Part shown: piece after piece, positions 17,633 through 26,974 of the stretch
How positions within the stretch are numbered: position 1 is the first letter of the stretch
Layout: each line of letters begins with the position of its first letter
DNA from: CAXBGS01 sp963975425
Lineage (GTDB): Bacteria; Planctomycetota; Planctomycetia; Pirellulales; Pirellulaceae
Length of the DNA: 64,000 bases
NCBI GenBank assembly: GCA_963975425.1
Contig: CAXBGS010000001.1
Location: forward strand, 558,001-622,000
Direction of reading: 5' to 3'
The notes under the pieces: model-generated
The model's input: the letters and a program-made list of their open reading frames with translations, nothing else
Told to the model about the DNA's origin: nothing
Databases searched by the model: none
Translations under genes and position numbers: made by a program

Positions 17633-19645
17633 TTACCGCAACTGAATCGGTTGTTCGGTAATCGTGGGCGTTGTCGCGATGAATTTGAATTGTGTCGGCG
17701 GACTCCGCAGCAGACGAATGCCTTCGCTTTGCGTCGGATCACAGAGCAGTCCGTGCAGTTCCTCGATCGTCAATGGCGGTGCGAACAGGTATCCCTGTGC
17801 GGCATCACATCCCCACTGACACAGCAACTTGAGCTGCGAATGTGATTCGACGCCTTCAGCCACGATGCTTGCGTTCAGATGATGGGCGAGTTGAACGATC
17901 GCCTGGGTGATCACGGCGTGGCTGTGGTCGCAAGTAATCGCAGCTGTAAAACGCCGGTCAATTTTCACCGTCTCGACGGGATACGACTGAAAGCACGTCA
18001 GCGATGAATTGCCTTTACCGAAATCATCGATATGAATCCCGACACCGGATTCGTGCAGTTGCAACATCGTGTTGAGTGATTGTTCTTGATGCCGTGGATC
18101 ACCCGACTCGGTCATTTCGACGCGTAGCCGTGATCGATCGAAATCCATTCGGTCGAGAATTTCTTCCAGTCGATTCGCGAACGAGATGTCACTGATTTGT
18201 CGTCTGGAAAGGTTGATGCCCAGATAAACATCGCGACAGCAATCCGGCGGCAATTTTTTCTGCATCGCCTTAAAACTCTCGATCGAATTCTGCAACACCC
18301 ATTCGCCGAGTTGGTTGATCATGCCAATCTCTTCCACGATTGGAATGAACTCGACCGGCGAGACCTCTCGCCCATTCTGGCATTGCCAGCGGATCAACAC
18401 TTCGACGCCGACGATTGAACCGTGCTGCAGATTCACGATCGGTTGATATCGCAGCGTAAAGTCACCGTCGCGAATCGCGTTCCGCAACTGATCTTCGATT
18501 TCCAATCGGGCAACGACCGCGTCGTGCATGGTTTGGTCAAAAATGGCGACTTGTCCTTTGCCGTCGTGCTTTGCGCGGTACATCGCGGTGTCAGCATTGC
18601 GAAGCACATCATGGGCCTCTTGCATCTTGTCGTCGACGAAAGCGACGCCCACGCTGGTCCCGATCGTGACGAAGCGGTCACCGAGTCGAAACGGCTCACA
18701 TATCCGTTGAACGATTCGGTGTGCAACTGCACCCGCATGATCTCGATGTTCGAGTTCTTGCAGCAGGACAACAAACTCGTCGCCTCCGAGTCGGACCGTT
18801 TGGTCATCGGCGCCGGCTCCTCGACTCGCCCCACCGTAGTGTCGCACACACTCCTTCAATCGGTCGGCGACCTGATTCAACAACTCATCACCCGCTTCGT
18901 GCCCCAGGCTGTCGTTGATGATTTTGAAGTTATCCAGATCGAGAAATAGCAAAGCATCGTGCCGTTCGCCAGATTCGCGACGCGATTTCAGTAGATGCTT
19001 AAGTTTCTCGAGCAAATAGGGTCGATTCGGAAGTCCGGTTAGGGCGTCGCGATGGGCCATACGGCGAAGCTCTTCTTCGGCCTGCCGCCGACGAGCCACC
19101 TCGAGATGCAGCTCCTCCATTTTATTGAATTGCCGCTCGGCCAAAATGGATTTCTCGCTCAAGGCCAAGGCGAGCTGCCTTACCTCGTCAGATTCAAACG
19201 GTTTCTTCAGCAGCAACAGCTGATCATTAAAGCCCAACCTCTCCAGGACGTTGTCCCAGGCATGATCACTGTGAGCGGTGCAAATGACGACTTGCAGACT
19301 GTGGTCGATTTCCCATAGTCGTTCGGTTGTTTCCAGCCCGTCCATGCCTAAGGGCATCCGCATATCAACGAACGCGACGCTAAACGTTTTACCGATATCT
19401 TTTGCTTCTTGCAGAATACGGACGGCTTCTTCGCCGCTGCCGGCGTGCGTCAAGATGAACACCGGCCTGTCTTGCGATGCAGGTTTTGGCTCGGAATCAT
19501 CTGCCCCTAGAAACCGAGACTCGAAATCTTCCAACGCCGCATTGTCTTTGCCTTTCGCGTCGAACACGCGGTCAAACGTGTCGTGAATGTGCGATTGGTC
19601 GTCGACAATCAGGACGTTGTGCTGGCGATAATTTGATGTGGTCAT
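17633..19645 (-). CDS. Response regulator with GGDEF and EAL domains
   Basis: A 670-aa cyclic-di-GMP protein. The REC domain spans about residues 8-165, with phospho-acceptor Asp94 in FVDMRMP and Lys in LLKKPF; it has an extra stretch of about 30 residues (31-61) between the first helix and second strand. A coiled linker leads to the diguanylate cyclase domain with intact GGDEF at 287-291. The phosphodiesterase domain has EVL in place of EAL at 415-417, but the Glu is kept, and the other key motifs (INLSRRQ, VEMTES, HIDDFGKG, VKIDRRF, AEGVE, QGYLF) are present. Both activities are therefore possible. It lies 8 bases downstream of the histidine kinase gene, its likely partner. Confidence 0.93.
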   Translation of the reverse strand: MTTSNYRQHNVLIVDDQSHIHDTFDRVFDAKGKDNAALEDFESRFLGADDSEPKPASQDRPVFILTHAGSGEEAVRILQEAKDIGKTFSVAFVDMRMPLGMDGLETTERLWEIDHSLQVVICTAHSDHAWDNVLERLGFNDQLLLLKKPFESDEVRQLALALSEKSILAERQFNKMEELHLEVARRRQAEEELRRMAHRDALTGLPNRPYLLEKLKHLLKSRRESGERHDALLFLDLDNFKIINDSLGHEAGDELLNQVADRLKECVRHYGGASRGAGADDQTVRLGGDEFVVLLQELEHRDHAGAVAHRIVQRICEPFRLGDRFVTIGTSVGVAFVDDKMQEAHDVLRNADTAMYRAKHDGKGQVAIFDQTMHDAVVARLEIEDQLRNAIRDGDFTLRYQPIVNLQHGSIVGVEVLIRWQCQNGREVSPVEFIPIVEEIGMINQLGEWVLQNSIESFKAMQKKLPPDCCRDVYLGINLSRRQISDISFANRLEEILDRMDFDRSRLRVEMTESGDPRHQEQSLNTMLQLHESGVGIHIDDFGKGNSSLTCFQSYPVETVKIDRRFTAAITCDHSHAVITQAIVQLAHHLNASIVAEGVESHSQLKLLCQWGCDAAQGYLFAPPLTIEELHGLLCDPTQSEGIRLLRSPPTQFKFIATTPTITEQPIQLR

Positions 19646-19653
19646 GTCGTTCT

Positions 19654-21723
19654 CTAACTTGCTGAAACGGTCGCACCGTTTGCAATTTCGTTTTGATCCG
19701 AACGTGATTGTTCAGCGATGACCGGCAGTTCCAATACAAACGTCGCCCCTTTGCCGAGACCTTCACTGCGGGCGTGGATAGACCCGCCCAAACGTTTAAG
19801 TGTGATGGCACAAAAGTGAAGCCCCAATCCGCTGCCGTGATCGCGAGTGGTGTAATGGGCCTCGAAGATATTCCCCAGCGTCGCTTCGGTCATTCCGCAA
19901 CCGCTGTCCCGAAATTCCAGCTGGATCGTTCGGTCAAGGCGCACGGATCGAATCAATAACGATCGCTTGTCCCGATCGACATGCCTCATTGCCTGGCGGG
20001 CATTGCCGATAATATTGATCATGATTTGCAACAGCATCGAACGATCGCTCAGGACGTTTGCATCAATGGTGCCTGAAACTTCTACCCTCACACTGTCACG
20101 GTCCAGTCTGGCTTGGCAGCAACGGATGGCTTCACAGACAACCTCGCCCAGTGCGATCCGCTCTTGATTGATCGTCGTCGTCGCGTGGCGACGCTGATCA
20201 CGAATCACGTCGTGAATGTGCCGCACATTGTCATTGAGAGTGGTTAACAGTTCGGATAAGTCTCGCTGGTCCTGTTCCAACGAATCGGCCAAACCGTGCA
20301 AATATTCCGGCATCGCCTTTCGCAGATCGGTATCGGCTTGGTCTTCTTGAAGCCGGTTGGCAAGTTTGCCAAGCGGATCCACACGCAAATGCTTGACCCG
20401 ATCAGTTGCCGATTCGATCAGGCTGTTGACGTTTGTCAGAACGTTTCCAACATTGTGGATCACGGTGTCAGCGACTTGGCTCATTCCGGCCGCACGTGAG
20501 GCACTGGCCAAACGAATCTGAGCGGATCCGAGACGCTGCATCATTCGTTCGAACGCAACGGCCAATTCGCCGATCTCGTCGTTGCGTGGGATGATCAACG
20601 GTTCGGCCTGTAATCCCTGTACGGCGACGCGGTCGGAATATTCGCGGATCGCGATCAGAGGACTGATGACGATCCGTTGCAGCAAGAGCAACAGCAGCAA
20701 CAGTGCGGCAGACGCGCCCAGGATGAATGACTGACGGGCCATCGCCGACGTCCGGTTCGAACGCGTACTAAGATCGCGAGGAACATCAACCTTGAGCGTC
20801 GCCAAGTCGCCATCGAACGAATCGGCAAGCTGGACTTCGACGAACGTCGAGTCGGCCACTTCCCAGACATCCATTTTCTGAGCGGATTCGTGCTGCGGAC
20901 TTGTGTCAATATAAAAGTCGACTTGGGTTTGCCTGCGTAGGGCCGCAGTCATGGTTGCATCAATCTCGCGAGCGAGCACAAGATAGTCGCCATGGCCGGC
21001 ATCGTCGGTCGGATGAATCCGCACCGCCGCAAACATCATAATCTTGTCCCGACCGGCACGAGTCGTTCCGCGGCGAGACTCTCCGGCGTCGCTGCATAGC
21101 CGAGTTAACGATTGCACGATGCTGGACGCGTGACCTTCCTCTGCCCAGGCGGACGCCGCTTCATCGTCAGCCTCGGTGCTGTTCGGTTTGACCTGGTGGA
21201 TCCATTGATGAGTCCCGTCGGCGTTGATCGACAATGCCCAAGTCTTGTCTTGCGCGTCAGTGAGAGGCTCCCGGTCGCGAAGATCCGGTGACGAATCGGG
21301 CTCGCCGACCATCGGTTGCGATAGACGTTTCGCCCGCTCGAATGCAAGCTCGCTAAGGTGCTGGACTTCCGCGTTCATGGCCGCAAGAACGCGATTGCTG
21401 TCACGGATCGCCGCGTTGCGTTCCAACGAACTAAACGCAGGGCGAACCACCTTTTGACGAACCACTTCGTCGATGGTCAAGAACAAGAAGAACATCGCGG
21501 CGAGCGAGAGTACCAGTTTGCTGCGCAGCGACCCGCCGTGGCCTCGAATGTGCCCCGCAATCGGTCCTTCGGCAGTCGGTCCTTCGGCGGTCCGTTGCAC
21601 AGCACTGGGTGCATCGGCGTGCGATGCGTCGGTGATCGGCGCATTGGTGAACGCGAAATCCGACGACCGATTTACATCGGGCGCCGTTTGATCGGAAGTC
21701 TCCTCGTGCTGATCGCTGCTCAT
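19654..21723 (-). CDS. Membrane sensor histidine kinase (HAMP, HATPase)
   Basis: A 689-aa sensor kinase. After a disordered cytoplasmic start, TM1 (about 68-84) and TM2 (about 334-350) bracket an external sensor of roughly 250 residues. The start of that sensor (FSSLERNAAIRDSNRVLAAMNAEVQHLSELAF) looks CHASE4-like. A HAMP domain follows (ISPLIAIREYSDRV, NDEIGELAVAFERMM). The phospho-acceptor His423 sits in VADTVIHNVGNVLTNVNSL, the HNVGN subtype. The ATPase domain has the N box (MINIIGNARQAM), G1 (DSGCGM) and G2 (GSGLGLHF). The gene immediately downstream encodes the REC-GGDEF-EAL protein, so the pair probably turns an external cue into a c-di-GMP change. Confidence 0.92.
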   Translation of the reverse strand: MSSDQHEETSDQTAPDVNRSSDFAFTNAPITDASHADAPSAVQRTAEGPTAEGPIAGHIRGHGGSLRSKLVLSLAAMFFLFLTIDEVVRQKVVRPAFSSLERNAAIRDSNRVLAAMNAEVQHLSELAFERAKRLSQPMVGEPDSSPDLRDREPLTDAQDKTWALSINADGTHQWIHQVKPNSTEADDEAASAWAEEGHASSIVQSLTRLCSDAGESRRGTTRAGRDKIMMFAAVRIHPTDDAGHGDYLVLAREIDATMTAALRRQTQVDFYIDTSPQHESAQKMDVWEVADSTFVEVQLADSFDGDLATLKVDVPRDLSTRSNRTSAMARQSFILGASAALLLLLLLLQRIVISPLIAIREYSDRVAVQGLQAEPLIIPRNDEIGELAVAFERMMQRLGSAQIRLASASRAAGMSQVADTVIHNVGNVLTNVNSLIESATDRVKHLRVDPLGKLANRLQEDQADTDLRKAMPEYLHGLADSLEQDQRDLSELLTTLNDNVRHIHDVIRDQRRHATTTINQERIALGEVVCEAIRCCQARLDRDSVRVEVSGTIDANVLSDRSMLLQIMINIIGNARQAMRHVDRDKRSLLIRSVRLDRTIQLEFRDSGCGMTEATLGNIFEAHYTTRDHGSGLGLHFCAITLKRLGGSIHARSEGLGKGATFVLELPVIAEQSRSDQNEIANGATVSAS

Positions 21724-21948
21724 AACCTAGGCCGGGGGTGTGCACTGACGCCCAACTCTAGGTTTGAGTAAAAGTCGTTCACGTGTTCGGCTGGATACTT
21801 CGTGGCGACCCGTTCGAATGATTTCCGGATCCTAACGGTGATACCAATCACGCCGGCATTTAGAGACGAACGCGTCAGTGCTGACGTTCGATGGCAGAGC
21901 CCGCACACACCCAAATGAGGCAGCCGAAGCACCTCAAAAGAGCCGCTA

Positions 21949-24093
21949 TTATTGATGCGGCAAGAAGTAATTTCGGGCCACAGGGTGAAAGGCGAGGCCC
22001 TGCCATTCGGCCGCCCGGTCACGCGGAATCATGCCGACCGTCAATTCAGGTTCAGCATAGATGGCATCCAGCGTGGCCTCGATCAATGCCGCGGGCGCGT
22101 CTAATCGAGTTGCCAGAAACGCGGTTGTCCCCACGGTGTTGATACCGGCATCCGGGATCGCAAAATCCTGGTAGTCGCCTTGCTCGATCGTCATCGGGCG
22201 CAGAGTGGGATGCCGTAACGCAATGTCCACACAATTCGGAATCGAGATCAGCGTCCATCGGCGGTTAACCAACAGTTCTGAAACCAACGGACTGTTGCAA
22301 CCGATGCAAATCACCGCCGCATCGGGCGCATCGTCACGATACAGGTCTGGCCACTCGATTTCTTCGCGCGTGAAGGCGTCGGCGGCCATCCCCAACGACT
22401 CGAAAACGTATTCTGCGGTCGCACGTGAGCCGCTGCCGCTGGGACCGACGGCAACACGATGTCCCGATAGGTCATCCATCGTCCGAATGCCGGAATCCTC
22501 TCGGGCCAAGACATGAACAGCTTCATAAAATAGCGGCGCGACCACACATAGATTGCCGCCCCGGATCGCGGACGCCTCCATCGGCGCCAAGTGAATGTCG
22601 CCCGCCAATAACCGCGCGCGATTATCCATCGAACCGTTGGTGCGGGTGACGACCACATCCACGTCTTGGCTGCGAGTCAGTCGGCGCGAGATTTCATCGG
22701 ACAGGTCATTATAGATGCCGCCCGCAGTGCCACCCGCGATGTAAACCTGTTGAGGCATCGATTGCCGCAAGCGGTGTGTCACCGTCATCGCGGCTAACAG
22801 TAAAATCGGGACCAACACCAACATCATCAACAGGCCCGCTTGAACGCGACGATGCGTATCGCTGCTTCGGAACACGCGGCGGCCCGAGATTGCCGCGACG
22901 ACAGGCACTTCCTCGACCCAGTGCCAGGCTTTCACTGCAGCCGATCGTGGACGGGCATCGATCGGTCGGTCTTCCAAAAAGGCGTCAAGTTCGTCGGCCA
23001 ATCGTGCGGCCGACTCGTATCGATTGCCCGGTTTTTTCTCCAAGCACTTCGCAACAATCGTTTCCAGGTCGGTGGGTGTGTCCGGGCGAATGGTTCGCAT
23101 CGGCGGCGGTACGTCATGCACCACTTTTAATAATGTGTCCACGACCGAATCGCCAACCAGTGGCGGTCGTCCGGTGATTGCGGCGAACAGGATCGCACCG
23201 AGTGCATAGACATCGCTTTTGGTGTTGACTCGGTCACTGTTACCACTGGCCTGTTCGGGCGCCATATAGTGTGGCGTCCCGACGGCCGCGCCGCTGCCGG
23301 TCACGCTGCTGTCGGCGTCCATGTGTTTGGCCAAGCCGAAATCGGTGACGTGAACACGGTCTTGACCATCAATCAGGACGTTGGCCGGTTTCAAGTCACG
23401 GTGCAGCACTCCATTCTGATGGGCGTGGTCGATCGCGCGCGCGACATCGCGAACGTACCGGGCGGCAAGTTTTGGTTCTAAAGTCGCGCTGTTGATTTTT
23501 CGCTGCAAATCGGTGCCGCGCACAAATTCCATCGAATAGAAGTGATGGCCAGCGAGATGACCAAATTGATAGACGGCGACGATTCCCGGATGCCGCAATC
23601 GTGCCGCGGCCTGGGCCTCGGTGTAAAACCGCCGCACCTCGGACTCATCGGCCAACATGCCACTGCGAATCATCTTGACCGCGACCATGCGGTCCAGGTG
23701 GTTCTGTTTGGCCAAGTACACGACCCCCATTCCGCCGCGGCCAATGATTTCCAGCAACTGATAGTCACCCAAATCGAACGGCAACGTGGGACCGGGATCG
23801 CCTTCGGGACGATTCGCCATCGGCAACGTCGCCGCGGGATCGCCACCGGACTCGCCGCCACCGACATGGGCGTCGACGGTTTCGGCACCCGGCAGGGTGG
23901 CGGTCGACGACGGATCCGACGTGAACTGATCCATCAGGTCCGCGGCTTCGATCAGTTGCTTTAGCTCGTCGGCCAACTCAGGAAACTGGGCCAAGAACTC
24001 TTCACGGCTGCCGACCAATCCTTCATCGCATGATCGCAGGTACGCCGCAAACGCCTGGTCGAGCGGATCGTCTTGTGCCTTGGGATCTATCAT
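21949..24093 (-). CDS. Transmembrane Ser/Thr kinase fused to a TAXI-type solute-binding domain
   Basis: A 714-aa Hanks-type kinase. Kinase motifs are complete: IGRGGMGVV loop, Lys140 in VAVK, HRDLKPAN at 231-238, DFG at 251-253, and APE in HYMAPEQ. The N-terminal helix (FAAYLRSCDEGLVGSREEFLAQFPELADEL) is common in planctomycete kinases. A single membrane span lies at about 418-440. The external C-terminal part (448-714) starts VYIAGGTAGGIYNDLSDEISRRL and continues with an NGSMDNRARLLAGDIHLAP-type segment, matching TAXI-family TRAP solute-binding proteins. The layout suggests ligand binding outside controls kinase activity inside; this is inference. It is just downstream of an ECF sigma gene. 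Confidence 0.9.
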   Translation of the reverse strand: MIDPKAQDDPLDQAFAAYLRSCDEGLVGSREEFLAQFPELADELKQLIEAADLMDQFTSDPSSTATLPGAETVDAHVGGGESGGDPAATLPMANRPEGDPGPTLPFDLGDYQLLEIIGRGGMGVVYLAKQNHLDRMVAVKMIRSGMLADESEVRRFYTEAQAAARLRHPGIVAVYQFGHLAGHHFYSMEFVRGTDLQRKINSATLEPKLAARYVRDVARAIDHAHQNGVLHRDLKPANVLIDGQDRVHVTDFGLAKHMDADSSVTGSGAAVGTPHYMAPEQASGNSDRVNTKSDVYALGAILFAAITGRPPLVGDSVVDTLLKVVHDVPPPMRTIRPDTPTDLETIVAKCLEKKPGNRYESAARLADELDAFLEDRPIDARPRSAAVKAWHWVEEVPVVAAISGRRVFRSSDTHRRVQAGLLMMLVLVPILLLAAMTVTHRLRQSMPQQVYIAGGTAGGIYNDLSDEISRRLTRSQDVDVVVTRTNGSMDNRARLLAGDIHLAPMEASAIRGGNLCVVAPLFYEAVHVLAREDSGIRTMDDLSGHRVAVGPSGSGSRATAEYVFESLGMAADAFTREEIEWPDLYRDDAPDAAVICIGCNSPLVSELLVNRRWTLISIPNCVDIALRHPTLRPMTIEQGDYQDFAIPDAGINTVGTTAFLATRLDAPAALIEATLDAIYAEPELTVGMIPRDRAAEWQGLAFHPVARNYFLPHQ

Positions 24094-24201
24094 TTCGTTT
24101 CCGTGGAAAACATCGCGACGACGAAACAGGCTTAATCGTGCGGCCGAAAAGGCGCGCCGCCATCATATTTCATCCAGAACTTTGACATCCTCGCCCACCG
24201 A

Positions 24202-24834
24202 TTACCACCACGGGCTGGACTCGGTGTTCAGCACGGTCCGAAGTTTTTGCAGACCGCGTTTTAGCAAGCCTGCCACCGCCGTATCGCTCTTGCCCATGCG
24301 CTCGACGATTTGCGCCAGCGGCAAGCCTTCCATGTACCGCAAACGGAGCGCCTCGGCCTGCGTTTCGGGCAATTGATGCAACGCATTGAAAAGCGCCACG
24401 ACGGCCTCGGCGCGAATCGCCACGCCACTGGGGCTGGTCGTGCTGCCGGGCAATTGGCCAATCCAGCCGCCGCCCGCGGAATCATCTTCTTGGCCGCCGT
24501 CGGCGCGGACTTCGCGTTTGATCGATCGTTTTTGCGTCGTGATATGACGCGTCACCGCCGTTGCCACGTTGTTCTTTAGCATTCCGCGCAGCCATCCGGC
24601 AAACTCGGCTGGTGTTTCACCCCGAAACGCGGGAAGATCACGTTTTGCTTCCAAATATGTCAGCTGCACGATGTCCGACGGATCGATCCGCCGCCGCAAG
24701 CGTTCGGAAAGGTAGCGATGGGCCAGCATCAGCAAATAACCACGATACTGTTCTAATAGTCGCCCCAGCGCCTCGTTATCGCCTTGCTTGGAGGCGACCA
24801 CCAGCTCTGTCGTGGACGGAGGGTCTTCCAACAT
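24202..24834 (-). CDS. Planctomycete-type ECF sigma factor
   Basis: A sigma-70 family regulator of 210 aa from the ATG at 24834. A GTG at 24915 would add 27 residues. Region 2 contains LLEQYRGYLLMLAHRYLSERLRRRIDPSDIVQLTYLEAKRDLPAFRG, the form typical of planctomycete ECF factors. Region 4 contains LPETQAEALRLRYMEGLPLAQIVERMGKSDTAVAGLLKRGLQKLR. It lies about 110 bases upstream of the kinase-TAXI gene on the same strand. ECF factors of this type are often encoded beside protein kinases and may be controlled by phosphorylation; no anti-sigma gene is next to it. Confidence 0.92.
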   Translation of the reverse strand: MLEDPPSTTELVVASKQGDNEALGRLLEQYRGYLLMLAHRYLSERLRRRIDPSDIVQLTYLEAKRDLPAFRGETPAEFAGWLRGMLKNNVATAVTRHITTQKRSIKREVRADGGQEDDSAGGGWIGQLPGSTTSPSGVAIRAEAVVALFNALHQLPETQAEALRLRYMEGLPLAQIVERMGKSDTAVAGLLKRGLQKLRTVLNTESSPWW

Positions 24835-24960
24835 GTCGTCGTCCAAAGTCGTTTCGCTATCGTCGAAAGGAAATGCGGGTTTTAAAATCCAACGTATGGC
24901 GGCAATGCCGGTCACGTTACAATTCTACTTCACTTTCAATCGAAGCAGACGTAAGAGGCG

Positions 24961-25743
24961 ATGATGAATTTTTTCCGACCAACACACCCGCGTTCGATCC
25001 ACGGTCGATGGGCGGTTTGTTTCGTTGGTTTGACGGTAATCGGTCTGGGGACCGGGTGTCAAAAGAGCGAGCCAAACGACGGCGCTGTTGTGACGCCGCC
25101 CGGACCTAGCGGGACCAGTACGGACGAGGCCCAGAGCCCTCAACACCCCGGCTCACTGACGCTGCCCGACGACGCCGATCTAGGACAGCCCCAAGAAGCG
25201 ACGCCCGACATGGCACCCGCATCGGGCGGACTTGAGCTGCCCACCGACGCAGAATTGGATTCGACCGGCGCCACCGACCCGGGCACCACATCCGCAAGCG
25301 ATATTCGCTTTGCGACGTGGCCGCAAATTCAGCAAGAGGCAACCAGCACAGGAAAAGTCACGGTCGTCGACCTGTGGTCCCTGGTCTGTGAACCTTGCCT
25401 GAAAGAGTTTCCCGGTTTGGTCCGAATTCATCAAGACTTTGGCGATCGCGTCCAGTGTATCGCCGTCGATGTCGATTTCGATGGTCGAAAAACAAGACCA
25501 CCGGAAACTTACCAGGACCGAGTGACCGCCTTCATTGATTCGGTCGGCGCAACCTTTCCGACGTATATCTCGCAAACGCCCAGTGACGACGTTTATGCCG
25601 CGAACAACTTGGCGTCAATTCCCGCCGTATTGGTTTATGGCGCCGACGGGCAACTCGTGGAAGTGTTCGAAGATGCCGGAGAAACCGCAGGATTTTCTTA
25701 CGAGGAAGACATCATTCCGCTGGTCGAAAAACTTGCCGGCTAG
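24961..25743 (+). CDS. TlpA-like thioredoxin-fold lipoprotein
   Basis: A 260-aa lipoprotein: a hydrophobic signal ends in LGTGC, with lipidated Cys33. Residues 34-110 are a Pro/Asp/Gly-rich linker. The thioredoxin-like domain (about 115-260) contains VTVVDLWSLVCEPCLKEFPGL with active-site Cys143 and Cys146, and the cis-proline region SIPAVLVYGADGQL. It probably acts as an extracytoplasmic thiol reductant or carrier; the partner is unknown. The gene is divergent from the ECF sigma factor and convergent with the PDZ gene. Confidence 0.88.
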   Translation: MMNFFRPTHPRSIHGRWAVCFVGLTVIGLGTGCQKSEPNDGAVVTPPGPSGTSTDEAQSPQHPGSLTLPDDADLGQPQEATPDMAPASGGLELPTDAELDSTGATDPGTTSASDIRFATWPQIQQEATSTGKVTVVDLWSLVCEPCLKEFPGLVRIHQDFGDRVQCIAVDVDFDGRKTRPPETYQDRVTAFIDSVGATFPTYISQTPSDDVYAANNLASIPAVLVYGADGQLVEVFEDAGETAGFSYEEDIIPLVEKLAG

Positions 25744-26231
25744 TGACCCAAATGCTGCGTCGGATGTCGCAGCTTGACACGCAGTGGCACCAATTGATCG
25801 TTGCGGCGATTCTGGACCAGCAACAGCACATTGCCGTCGTGCCCGCCGGCAAGTTCCAGCTGATCGCCAATCCGTACAACCCGGTCACCCAAACGGCCGA
25901 TTTGTACGCCGTTGACGGTAATGATTCGGTCGCCAGGTTCGAGTCCATACTGACGTGCCGCACTGGAATGTTCGACACTGCGAATCAAGTATCCTGAATT
26001 CGTTACGTCGGCGCGAACACCCAGCACCCATTTTCGGTTCGGATAGCCCGCATTGGGATCGATCCGAATTTGATGATCCACATCGGTCTTGAGGGCCGGC
26101 CCGTGCTTTTTTGATGTCGAGCCGGGCGTTTGGCCGACCGCACTGGCCGCCAACATTCCTGCGGCAAGCGCGACCGCGATCACCACATAGCCAAGGGTCG
26201 GGTTTTCCATTTTATCGTGAATCGTTGCCAT
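25740..26231 (-). CDS. Small exported PDZ-domain protein
   Basis: A 163-aa protein with one N-terminal membrane segment or signal (LGYVVIAVALAAGMLAASAVG) and a C-terminal PDZ domain with GYLIRSVEHSSAARQYGLEPGDRIITVNGVQI, where the usual ligand loop and Gly-Asp are clear. Starts are possible at ATG 26231 or ATG 26210; a TTG at 26243 also exists. No protease domain is attached, so it may bind peptides or serve as an adaptor. Its stop overlaps the stop of the convergent TlpA-like gene: the palindrome CTAG at 25740-25743 gives TAG on both strands. Confidence 0.8.
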   Translation of the reverse strand: MATIHDKMENPTLGYVVIAVALAAGMLAASAVGQTPGSTSKKHGPALKTDVDHQIRIDPNAGYPNRKWVLGVRADVTNSGYLIRSVEHSSAARQYGLEPGDRIITVNGVQIGRLGDRVVRIGDQLELAGGHDGNVLLLVQNRRNDQLVPLRVKLRHPTQHLGH

Positions 26232-26576
26232 TGCCGGTGCCAATCTTTGAGTGCTGCCTGTTTCGTAACACCCTGGCTGAGCGAATTTGGCCGAGTTTCG
26301 TTACCAACGATTTGATGCGATTCGCTAATTTTTTGTCGACTTCCCAAACGCACCCCAAGCGGAACGACCGTTGCCTGACGCACAGTTGTGCCAATAGGAC
26401 ACATGAAAAGGCCCCTCTTTACCCAGCCAACACACCCGAGGTGATACTTCGGCGATTTTCTGTCTTATTCACTGGCGGCAAATTCAAAGGCTGAAACAAT
26501 GATCCTTGAACGGACACTCGTACGCTATCGAATGACACGGACGTCAATGTTGACTTCACCGGACCTAGGTAAACAA

Positions 26577-26819
26577 ATGATTCACAAATTCCTGTTGGCT
26601 GGCTTTGCCTGCTTCATGCTTTCTTTTGCAGGTTGCGAAAAAACAGCTGACTCCGTCGACGATGCAGGCGCAGCGATGGGCGAGATGGCCGACGATGCCG
26701 CAGAAGCTGCGCAAGACGCTGGAAGTGCGATCGAAGAAGGCGCCAAAGACATGGCAGACGGCGCAGCAGATGCCGTCGGCAGTGCAGCAGACGCCGTCAA
26801 AGAAAAAGTGTCCGAGTAA
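26577..26819 (+). CDS. Small Ala/Asp-rich lipoprotein
   Basis: An 80-aa lipoprotein from the ATG at 26577. The signal FLLAGFACFMLSFAGC ends in lipidated Cys. The mature part is made of imperfect repeats of about 11 residues (MADDAAEAAQDAG, AKDMADGAADAVG, SAADAVKEKVSE), expected to form one long amphipathic helix, like LEA-type or apolipoprotein-like helices. The frame is open upstream to 26499, but the lipobox argues for the inner start. A strong terminator follows, so it is a single-gene unit. Such abundant small helical lipoproteins may line the envelope or protect against stress; this is inference. Confidence 0.8.
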   Translation: MIHKFLLAGFACFMLSFAGCEKTADSVDDAGAAMGEMADDAAEAAQDAGSAIEEGAKDMADGAADAVGSAADAVKEKVSE

Positions 26820-26852
26820 TTCGGTTCACGCCGCAAGTCGAGATTCAATCGA

Positions 26853-26887
26853 ACCCAAGCCCGTGCACCACGCGGCTTGGGTTTTTG
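26853..26887 (+). terminator. Rho-independent terminator
   Basis: A perfect 10-bp stem, AACCCAAGCC (26853-26862) pairing with GGCTTGGGTT (26875-26884), with a 12-base loop and a T-run to 26887. It ends the small lipoprotein transcript. Confidence 0.9.
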
Positions 26888-26974
26888 ATGCGCTAAAAGC
26901 ACATTTCATGCGTTGGCCGACATAACGTTGGCGTTCATCTGTGTGGCTTAAAGTGGACGATGCGATGATCGCCA

